From NCBI GenBank assembly GCA_902826945.1, contig CADEGS010000176.1, positions 1,770 to 9,498 of the forward strand: 7,729 nucleotides of DNA, given 5' to 3'. The position numbers were made by a program, and so were the translations under genes. The DNA comes from an uncultured bacterium. Its GTDB lineage: Bacteria > Planctomycetota > UBA1135 > GCA-002686595. How positions within the stretch are numbered: the stretch's first letter is position 1; the number at the start of each line of letters is the position of its first letter. Positions 1 to 6,176 of the stretch are shown piece after piece. Under the pieces are notes generated by a model, which made no database searches, was not told the origin of the DNA, and saw nothing but the letters and a program-made list of their open reading frames with translations.

Positions 1-1044
1 TTCGGGCTCGCCGCCGCGGCGCTGGCGCTCGCCGCGCTGCTCGCCTGGGCCGCGGCGGGTCGCCGCCGCGCGACGCCGCCCGCGGCCGCGCTCGCCGCCC
101 TCGCGGCCTGGGCGCTGGGCGGCGAGCCGCAGCCCGCGCTGGCCGCCGGCCAGCGCCTGCTCGCGCGCGAGCAGACGCTCTACCAGAGCGCGCGCGTCGT
201 GGAGGACGCGACCTACGACCCGCCGCTGCGCTTCCTGCAGGTGAACGAAGGCTTCGACTCGTTCCAGTCGGTGTGGCAGCCCGAGCCGGGCCTGCTGCCG
301 GAGGGCTTCTACTACGACGCGTTCGCGCTGCCGGCGGCCTGGGAGGGCGCGCGCGGGACCTGGCGCCTGCTCGTGCTCGGGCTGGGCGCGGGGACGGCGT
401 TCCGCGTGCTCGAGGGCGCGTCGCCGCCCGGGCTCGCGTGGGAGCGCACCGGGGTGGAGATCGACCCCGGAGTCGTGGCGCTCGCGCGCGCGACGATGGA
501 CCTCGACCCGCACGCGCCGCGCACGCAAGTCGTCGCCGGCCTCGACGCGCGCGCCGCGCTGCGCGCGCTCGACGGGCCCTTCGACCTGGTCGTGCTCGAC
601 GCCTTCGCGAACCAGGTCGAGATCCCGCCGCACCTCGCGACGCGCGAGCTCTTCGAGGAGGTGCGCGCGCGGCTGCGCGAGGGCGGATGGCTGTGCGCCA
701 ACGTCGGCGGCTTCGGCTTCGACGATCCGGTGGTGGCCGCGCTGGCGCGCACGGCCGCCGCCGCGTTCGACGCGCCCGTGCTGGTGCTGCGGGTGCCGGC
801 CGCCCGCAACTACGTCCTGTTCGCGCGGCGCGGCGCGCCGCTGCCGGTCGATGCGGAGGGGCGACCGCTGCTTCCCGAGGGGCCGCTCGCGGGCTGGCTC
901 GCGCCGCTGCGCCTGCCGGGCGGCGCGCGCGTGGTGCGGCCCGGCGAGGAGGGCCTGGTGCTGCGCGACGGGCACTCGCCGACCGAGCGGCTGCAGGCGC
1001 TCTCGATCGCCCAGGCGCGCGCGCGGCGCGAGGAGGCGCCGTGA
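1..1044 (+). CDS. Membrane-anchored spermidine-synthase-like protein, 3' part (5' end outside window)
   Basis: The reading frame is open from the first base, so the true start lies upstream; 347 residues are visible. Residues 1-20 and about 28-42 are Ala/Leu-rich and hydrophobic, like the last membrane segments of proteins that fuse a membrane domain to a spermidine-synthase domain. The phrase ARVVEDATYDPPLRFLQVNEG (about 62-84) resembles the N-terminal beta region of that family. LLVLGLGAG (about 123-131) is the glycine-rich nucleotide loop, VEIDP (152-156) the acidic second motif, and FDLVVLDAF (194-202) the strand before the active-site loop, followed by a helix and LREGGWL (225-231). The canonical GGGDGG and D-S-S-D-P signatures are replaced by GLGAG and DAF, so aminopropyl transfer is doubtful; a related SAM-dependent enzyme is equally possible. 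A GTG at 199 is an internal valine, not a convincing start. It probably shares a transcript with the gene at 1091. Confidence 0.85.
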   Translation, partial: FGLAAAALALAALLAWAAAGRRRATPPAAALAALAAWALGGEPQPALAAGQRLLAREQTLYQSARVVEDATYDPPLRFLQVNEGFDSFQSVWQPEPGLLPEGFYYDAFALPAAWEGARGTWRLLVLGLGAGTAFRVLEGASPPGLAWERTGVEIDPGVVALARATMDLDPHAPRTQVVAGLDARAALRALDGPFDLVVLDAFANQVEIPPHLATRELFEEVRARLREGGWLCANVGGFGFDDPVVAALARTAAAAFDAPVLVLRVPAARNYVLFARRGAPLPVDAEGRPLLPEGPLAGWLAPLRLPGGARVVRPGEEGLVLRDGHSPTERLQALSIAQARARREEAP

Positions 1045-1078
1045 GACGGGGCGGGGCACGCCGAGCCGCTTTCCCGGC

Positions 1079-1083
1079 GGAGG
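1079..1083 (+). promoter_or_regulatory. Shine-Dalgarno GGAGG for the gene at 1091
   Basis: GGAGG lies 7 bases before the ATG at 1091. It supports that start over in-frame upstream codons, which would overlap the end of the preceding gene. Confidence 0.75.
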
Positions 1084-1090
1084 TCGGCCC

Positions 1091-1600
1091 ATGACCGCCG
1101 CGCTGCTGCTCGCGCTCGTGATGCAGGCCGGGCCGGTGGAGCGAGCGCTCGACGAGCGGCGCTTCGAGGAGGCGCTGGCGCTCGCGGACGAGGCGCCCGG
1201 CGCGCTCGCGCGCGCCCGCGCGCGAGCCGAGGTCTTCTACCGCGCGCGCGACCCGGCCGGCGCGCTGCGCGAGGCGCGCGCCGGGCTGGCGCAGGCGCCC
1301 CAGGACCCCGCGCTCCTCTTCCGCGCGCTGGGCGCGGCGCTGTGGCTGGCGGACGGGGCGCGGGCGCTCGCGCTGGCGCAGCAGCTCGAGGCTGCGCTCG
1401 AGGCCGCGCGTCTGGGCCCCGACGAGCGCCGCGCCTGGGACGAGGCCTGCGCGCCGCTCTTCGCCTCCGCGCGCGAGCTCGTGCGCGCCGAGGATGCCCG
1501 CGAGCGGGCGGTGTCGCGCGCCCGCACGACGGCGCTCGGGATGCTCGGGCTGTGCGCGGCGGCCTTCGGCGCGCTGCTCGCGCGCACGCCGCGCCCCTGA
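1091..1600 (+). CDS. Small TPR-like protein with signal-like N-terminus and C-terminal membrane helix
   Basis: This gene encodes 169 residues. Residues 1-12 (MTAALLLALVMQ) are hydrophobic and could be a short signal or anchor. Residues 16-105 form helix pairs with tetratricopeptide spacing; the best unit runs from about 46 to 75, with the pattern A-x(2)-FYRARDPAGAL and a closing AP-x-DP. A second, weaker unit follows (ALLFRALGAAL, then LALAQQLEAAL). Residues 146-164 (TTALGMLGLCAAAFGALLA) form a hydrophobic helix followed by a short basic tail, suggesting membrane attachment at the C-terminus. The likely role is a protein-binding adaptor at the membrane; no partner is visible. It follows the spermidine-synthase-like gene by 46 bases on the same strand with a good ribosome site, so co-transcription is likely. 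The TPR call rests on spacing and could be a generic Ala-rich helical repeat. Confidence 0.75.
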   Translation: MTAALLLALVMQAGPVERALDERRFEEALALADEAPGALARARARAEVFYRARDPAGALREARAGLAQAPQDPALLFRALGAALWLADGARALALAQQLEAALEAARLGPDERRAWDEACAPLFASARELVRAEDARERAVSRARTTALGMLGLCAAAFGALLARTPRP

Positions 1601-1663
1601 GGCGCGCGGCCCTCGCGAGCGCAGCTCCGTGCGCCCGCGCGCGCGGCCGCATGCCGGCTCCCG

Positions 1664-3781
1664 TCAGGGGAGGTCGAGCAGGCCGCTCTTGAAGTCCTCG
1701 TCCACGAGCGAGGCCAGCGGAGCGTCGTAGTTCGCGCCGACGCTCCAGCGCGCGACCCAGGGCCAGGGATCCACGTCGCAGATCCTGCCCAGCGCGACCG
1801 CGGTCCAGGTGCGCGGCGTGGCGCCGAGCTCGGTGTCGGCCAGGCGCTCGGCCAGCGGGCCGATGGGCCGCGGATCGCGCAGCCAGCCGAGCGCGGCGGC
1901 GATCGAGGCCTGCACCTCGGGATCGCTCGCGCGCGAGAGCAGCGAGAAGAGCAGCGAGCTGATCGACTGGTCGCCCAGCAGGCCGAGGCCGATGGCCGCC
2001 TGCTGCAGCGCGAAGGGCTGGCTCTCCGCCGCCTCGACGACGGCGTGCACGCCGTCGACGGCGGCGGTCGCGCCGATCATGCCCAGCGCCAGGGCGCAGT
2101 ATCCGCGCACGTGTGCCTCGCCGGTGTCGAGCATGCGCTCGTACAGCGCCGGCACGCTCTCGACGTCGCGGATCAGGCCGAGCGCGATCGCGGCCGCGCC
2201 CGCGACCTCGGGCGTCCGGTTGTGCTGCAGCATCTTGCGCAGGCCGTCGCAGACCTCGGGCGCGGGCATCTCGCCGCGCGCGCCCGCGTCGCGCTCGAGG
2301 ATGCCGAGCGCGAGGGCGCTCCAGCACAGGGTCTGCCCGCGGCTGTGGTCGATCTGGCGCACGAGCAGCTTGCGCGCGGAGGCGAGACCGTCGAAGGGCT
2401 GCGCCCCGTGGCCGGGGCGGGAAGCGGCCTGGGCCAGGGCGATGCCGGCCATGTAGCGGGTGAGTCGGTGGTGCGTCGCCTGCAGCGCGATGCGCTCCAG
2501 CTCCGCGCGCACGCGGCGGTCGATCGGCAGCTCGCCGCAGTCGGCGATCCCGCCCAGGGCCAGCACGGCGCCGTTCTGCAGCTCGCGCCCTGCGCGGCTC
2601 TGGTCGGAGAGGAGCGCGAGCAGCGCGCTCGCGACCGACGCGCGCAGGTCCTCCGGCGCGCCCGTCAGGAGCCGCGCCAGGGTCACCGGCGCATGGGCGC
2701 GCGTCTCCTCGGGCACCGTCTCGTCGGCCAGGAAGGCCAGCACCTCGGCGATCGCCTCGGGTCGGCTGCGCGCCGTGAGCAGGAGGGAGGGAGCGGCGTC
2801 GGCCGCCAGCGGCTCCCAGCCGAGCAGGACGTGACCCATCGCCACGAGCGCTGCGCCCTGCACTTCCCTGGAGTCGCCGTGCAGCCCGCGGGAGAGCGCT
2901 GCGAAGACGCGCGCGCGGACGACCGGCTGGTCCGAGCGCTCGGCCAGCAAGCCCAGCGCGAAGGCGGAGAAGGCGCGCACGCGCTCCGGCACGCTCCCGC
3001 CGCCCAGGCGCGCCTGGCCGTCGGGCTCGTCGGCGAGGATCGACTCGAGCCAGCGCAGGAAGCGCTCGTCGCCGTTGACCCCGAGCGCGAGCACGGCGTT
3101 CTCGACGACGCTCGCGTTGGCATGCGTGAGCGCGCGCGGCGCGATCTGCCAGAAGCTCTTCTGGCCCGGCTGCGCCTCGACGCGCAGCTTGGCCAGGGCG
3201 AGCAGCGCCTGCGAGACGAGGTCGGGCGTGTCCTCTTGCTGGAGGACGCGTGCGAGGGCCGGGAAGACGACGTCGCGCAGGTCGCTCGGCGTGGCGCGGA
3301 TCGGCTTGCGCTCGTCGTCCTTCCTCTCGCCGCGACCGAGGAAGAAGCCGCCCGAGCCGGTGCGCGCGACGTCGGCGAGGCCCTGCTCGACCGACAGGTA
3401 CGCCCACTTGTTGTAGTGCCACCAGTGCTGCCAGGAGGTCTCGTCCTCGACCATCGGCCGCCCGCTCGGCGTCTCCTCGGGCGTGTTGAACGGGCTGCCC
3501 GGCGCGCCCGGCGGCGGAATGCGCGGGCGGACGACGACCGGACGCGGCGGCGCGCCCGGCGACGGGTGCGCGGGTCGCAGGGCGCCAGGTGCGGGAGCGA
3601 CACCACCGGCGCTGCCCACGCCCGAGGGAACGGTGTCGCCGGGACCGCGGTAGCCACCGCCCCCGGTTCCGCCGACGGGACCGCCCGGGTCGCCCTGGGC
3701 CGAGAGGGCGAGCGCGGCGAAGGTCAGAACGAGCGAGCTCAGGAGGCCTCGCGACCAGAGCATGCGGTCAGGGAGCTTCAT
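1664..3781 (-). CDS. Secreted HEAT-repeat protein, paralog A (705 aa)
   Basis: The ATG at 3781 is chosen because it gives a signal peptide (MKLPDRMLWSR, then a Leu/Val/Ala core at 13-27, possible cleavage near ALS-AQ) and has a strong ribosome site; an in-frame ATG at 3877 gives a basic leader with no ribosome site. A Gly/Pro-rich stretch (30-100) holds YRGPGDTVP at 44-52. WQHWWHYNK sits at 117-125. From about 165 to 665 there are helical repeats with A-L-G cores, for example AVLALG (229-234), FALGLLAERS (274-283), AIALGLI (531-537), ALALGMIG (563-570) and AIGLGLLGD (596-604). The non-HEAT tail contains DPWPW (671-675), GANY (682-685) and GLLDLP at the end. HEAT repeats bind proteins; no catalytic residues are evident. 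The protein is probably exported and acts as a scaffold. It is the last of three tandem paralogs and converges on the TPR-like gene. Confidence 0.87.
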   Translation of the reverse strand: MKLPDRMLWSRGLLSSLVLTFAALALSAQGDPGGPVGGTGGGGYRGPGDTVPSGVGSAGGVAPAPGALRPAHPSPGAPPRPVVVRPRIPPPGAPGSPFNTPEETPSGRPMVEDETSWQHWWHYNKWAYLSVEQGLADVARTGSGGFFLGRGERKDDERKPIRATPSDLRDVVFPALARVLQQEDTPDLVSQALLALAKLRVEAQPGQKSFWQIAPRALTHANASVVENAVLALGVNGDERFLRWLESILADEPDGQARLGGGSVPERVRAFSAFALGLLAERSDQPVVRARVFAALSRGLHGDSREVQGAALVAMGHVLLGWEPLAADAAPSLLLTARSRPEAIAEVLAFLADETVPEETRAHAPVTLARLLTGAPEDLRASVASALLALLSDQSRAGRELQNGAVLALGGIADCGELPIDRRVRAELERIALQATHHRLTRYMAGIALAQAASRPGHGAQPFDGLASARKLLVRQIDHSRGQTLCWSALALGILERDAGARGEMPAPEVCDGLRKMLQHNRTPEVAGAAAIALGLIRDVESVPALYERMLDTGEAHVRGYCALALGMIGATAAVDGVHAVVEAAESQPFALQQAAIGLGLLGDQSISSLLFSLLSRASDPEVQASIAAALGWLRDPRPIGPLAERLADTELGATPRTWTAVALGRICDVDPWPWVARWSVGANYDAPLASLVDEDFKSGLLDLP

Positions 3782-3786
3782 GGCGG

Positions 3787-3792
3787 TCCTCC
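3787..3792 (-). promoter_or_regulatory. Shine-Dalgarno GGAGGA for HEAT paralog A
   Basis: On the minus strand GGAGGA lies 5 bases before the ATG at 3781. It decides the start in favour of the form that begins with the signal peptide. Confidence 0.75.
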
Positions 3793-3905
3793 GACGAGTG
3801 GTGGGAGGGAAGGAGCAAGCGCCGTGCCTGTGCCGTGTCCCGCGCCCCCGCGGCTTCGGCACGCCCCGAGCGTACACCCCCGCTACGGCCGGCGGACACC
3901 GGCGA

Positions 3906-3924
3906 GGTCCCCTTCCCCGGGACC
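3906..3924 (-). other. Small inverted repeat downstream of HEAT paralog B
   Basis: A perfect 6-bp stem (GGTCCC with GGGACC) and a 7-base loop begin 28 bases after the paralog B stop, inside the 171-base gap before paralog A. One arm could instead pair with 3942-3947 (GACCGC with GCGGTC). There is no T-run after it, so it is at best a weak terminator or RNA-stability element. No clear promoter was seen in the rest of this gap. Confidence 0.25.
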
Positions 3925-3952
3925 GCTGGTCGGCATTCCTTGCGGTCGGCCT

Positions 3953-6013
3953 TCAAAGGATGTCCAGAACCCCGTTCCCGGCGGGCGCCACGAGGGTCTC
4001 CGTCAGGTCGGTGAAGAGGCACCCCTGCGCGTAGGGGAGGCTCCAGGGGTCGAGGTCCCGGTCGCCGATCTGACCCAGCGCCGCGACGGCGAAGGCGCGA
4101 GCTCCGGCCGGCCGTCCGGGGTCGGCGGCCAGTCGGGCGAGGGCGAGCAGGGCAGAGGCTTCCCCGATCCGACCGAGAGCCTGCGCGAGCGAGGCCTGGA
4201 CGCTGCCCGAGCGCGCCGCTGCGAGGCGCTCGACGAGCGCCCCGCCGACCTCGTGATCGCCGAGAAGGGCCAGGGCCAGCGCAGCCTCGCGCAAGAGCAA
4301 CGGTCGGAAGGCCGCCTCCCGCAGGGTCGCCCGCAACGGTCCCTGGGCGTCGCCCGCGCCGACCATCCCGAGCGCCAGGAAGAGCCCCGCGCGCGGCCCG
4401 TCGAGGGCGACCCGGTCGAGCGCGGCTCGCAGCGCCGGGCCCGCCTCGGCAGGCTCCGCGAGGGCGCAGGCCGCCGCCAGGGCGGCGAGATCGGCAGGGG
4501 AGGAGCTGCCCTCGAGCGCGTGGACCAGGGAGGCGCCGAGGCCCGGGTCCGTCTCGCGACCCGAGCCGGCGATCGCGCGCAGCTCCAGCCCGAGAGCGAG
4601 AGCGCTCCAGCGCGCGCGATCCCCGCTCGCCGCGAGCGCGGACACGAGCGGCGCTCGCAGGGCGCGAGCGACGGCCGGAGTCGTCCCGCAGCGCGCCGCG
4701 GCCTGGCCCAGCGCGAGGTGTGCGAGCAACCGTGCTCCTGGCTCGGAGCCGCGCTCCGCGGCGGCGACGAGCTGTCGGCACGCTTCCTCGTCCTCCGCGG
4801 AGGCGAGCGCTCCGAGGGCGAGGATCGCGCCTCGGCGCAGAGCAGCATGCGCTTCGCTCGAGGCGAGGCTGCGCGTGAGCGAGCGCACGACGGCGCTCCG
4901 CAGCTTCGGGTCGAGCCCCTCACCTGCGGTGCAGGAGCCGAGCGCGGCCGCCGCGTGGGCCTGCACGAGGCGCTCTCCCTCCCGGCTGCCGACCCAAGCG
5001 AGCAGGATGCGCACGACGTCGGCGCGCGTCCGGACGCCGCTCGCCTTCCGTGGGAGGGGCGGAGCCTCCTCGTCGGGCAAGGGAACCCGGGAGAGCGCGA
5101 TGACGCACGCGACGGGAAGATCGGGCCGCGCGAAGTCCGCGCTCGCCTGGAGCCCGTTGGCGAGCGCGGCCGCCGCCATGGCGCGCACCGACGCGTCCGC
5201 CGAGCGCCGCGCGAGGAGCCCGAGCCCGTAGGCCGCGAACACGCGCGTGCGATCGGGGACCGCGGAGCGCGCGGCGGCGCGGCGTCCCTCCGGCGCGTCT
5301 GCGAGCAGCGCCGCGAGGAGCGGTGCGCTCGGGTCGCGTCCCAGGATTCCCAGCGCGAGGGCGGCGGTCTCGGAGACCTCCTGCTCGGGCTGGGCCAGGC
5401 GTGCCCGCAGGACCTCCTCCGCGCGCGCCGCGCTCGCCTCGTCCAGGTCGTTCGCGATCCGCCCGAGCGCGATGGCCGAGGCCGTCGCGAGGTCGGTCGA
5501 GCCGTCCTCCGCGAGGCAGCCGAGGAGCACCGGCAGCACGCGGGCGCGCAGCACGTCGGGGGCGGGGCGCAGCCGCTCGGGGCTCGTGCGGGTCTCGAAG
5601 CCGAGGAACGCGGCGGCGCTGCTCGGGCCCTCCGCGCCGAGCAGGCGGCGGCGCAGCCCCAGCAGGCCCTCTCGCGAGAGCTCCCACCAGAGCTCCCACC
5701 CCGGGGGCTCGTCCTCGCCGCCCGTCACGCCGCTGCGCCCGCGCGCGAGTGGCGCCCGCGGCAGGGGAGCCGAGGGACCCGGTCCGCGTCGGCGTCCGCC
5801 CGTGCGTCCGGGGGCGCTGGGCTCCGGCGGCCCGCCGGTCGTCGGACCTCCGCCGCCGGGCGGGGGAGCCGTGGAGGGTGGGACGCGGTCCCCGGGTCCC
5901 GCGTAGTGGGGCTGGTGATAGACCGCCCCATGGGGAGGCTCCGGCGCGAGGACGCTCGGGAGCATGGCGAGGGCCGCCGCGAGGGCGACCCCCGGAGGGC
6001 GAGGCGCGCTCAT
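3953..6013 (-). CDS. Secreted HEAT-repeat protein, paralog B (686 aa), Arg/Ala-rich and almost Lys-free
   Basis: The ATG at 6013 gives a plausible signal peptide (MSAPRPPG, hydrophobic core 8-23, AP-rich end). The in-frame ATG at 6142 would put the 6101-6138 hairpin inside the gene and add an Arg-rich leader, so it is disfavoured; neither start has a strong ribosome site. YAGPGDRVP (37-45) opens a Gly/Pro linker that runs to about 104, and GWELWWELS (105-113) is the Trp motif. HEAT-like repeats cover about 155-650, including TAALALGILGRD (216-227), RVFAAYGLGLLARRS (257-271), AILALGAL (396-403), ALALALLGD (578-586), QALGRIG (611-617) and AVAALGQIGD (642-651). The tail has DPW (655-657) and ends GVLDIL. 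Compared with paralogs A and C it lacks the tail N-Y pair and the Asn of the Trp motif. I count only two lysines. The likely role is an exported protein-binding scaffold, with partner unknown. Confidence 0.86.
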   Translation of the reverse strand: MSAPRPPGVALAAALAMLPSVLAPEPPHGAVYHQPHYAGPGDRVPPSTAPPPGGGGPTTGGPPEPSAPGRTGGRRRGPGPSAPLPRAPLARGRSGVTGGEDEPPGWELWWELSREGLLGLRRRLLGAEGPSSAAAFLGFETRTSPERLRPAPDVLRARVLPVLLGCLAEDGSTDLATASAIALGRIANDLDEASAARAEEVLRARLAQPEQEVSETAALALGILGRDPSAPLLAALLADAPEGRRAAARSAVPDRTRVFAAYGLGLLARRSADASVRAMAAAALANGLQASADFARPDLPVACVIALSRVPLPDEEAPPLPRKASGVRTRADVVRILLAWVGSREGERLVQAHAAAALGSCTAGEGLDPKLRSAVVRSLTRSLASSEAHAALRRGAILALGALASAEDEEACRQLVAAAERGSEPGARLLAHLALGQAAARCGTTPAVARALRAPLVSALAASGDRARWSALALGLELRAIAGSGRETDPGLGASLVHALEGSSSPADLAALAAACALAEPAEAGPALRAALDRVALDGPRAGLFLALGMVGAGDAQGPLRATLREAAFRPLLLREAALALALLGDHEVGGALVERLAAARSGSVQASLAQALGRIGEASALLALARLAADPGRPAGARAFAVAALGQIGDRDLDPWSLPYAQGCLFTDLTETLVAPAGNGVLDIL

Positions 6014-6100
6014 GCGAGCCCGTCCCGCTGGCTCGACCCGGGGACCATGCCCCGAGGACGAGCGGGCGGCGCCGCGGTTTCCCCGCCGAGCGCCGAAACG

Positions 6101-6138
6101 CGAGCGAGCCGCCCGGCGCTCGCCGGACGGCTCGCTCG
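6101..6138 (-). terminator. Strong hairpin after HEAT paralog C, probable intrinsic terminator
   Basis: Outer arms of 11 bp (CGAGCGAGCCG with CGGCTCGCTCG) and an inner 5-bp stem (CCGGC with GCCGG) enclose a 4-base loop. The single odd position (6112 against 6127) is a U-G wobble in minus-strand RNA but a C-A mismatch in plus-strand RNA, so the 17-pair stem is continuous only in the direction in which paralog C is transcribed. It starts 38 bases after the paralog C stop. The T-run after it is short (TTT within CGTTTCG), so termination may be partial or helped by Rho. Confidence 0.65.
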
Positions 6139-6176
6139 TCATGCACGACGGCGGGGGCGAGCCCCGCGCGCCCCGG

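Noticed and set aside
199..201. GTG at 199 as the start of the spermidine-synthase-like gene
   Set aside because: The frame is open upstream to base 1, with hydrophobic membrane-like sequence and the conserved lead-in to the synthase domain (YQSARVVED), so the GTG is internal.
1602..1642. An 8-bp GC-only inverted repeat (GCGCGCGG with CCGCGCGC) in the convergent gap as a bidirectional terminator
   Set aside because: The loop is 25 bases, there is no T-run, and alternating GC runs make such matches likely by chance here.
810..3422. A minus-strand open frame of 870 codons covering the end of HEAT paralog A and the left-arm genes
   Set aside because: The product is almost only Arg, Ala, Gly and Pro; it crosses a convergent gene boundary and overlaps three better-supported genes. 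It is a shadow frame.
6014..6142. N-terminal extension of HEAT paralog B to the ATG at 6142
   Set aside because: It would place the strong terminator-like hairpin inside the coding region, bury the signal peptide behind an Arg-rich leader, and has no ribosome site.
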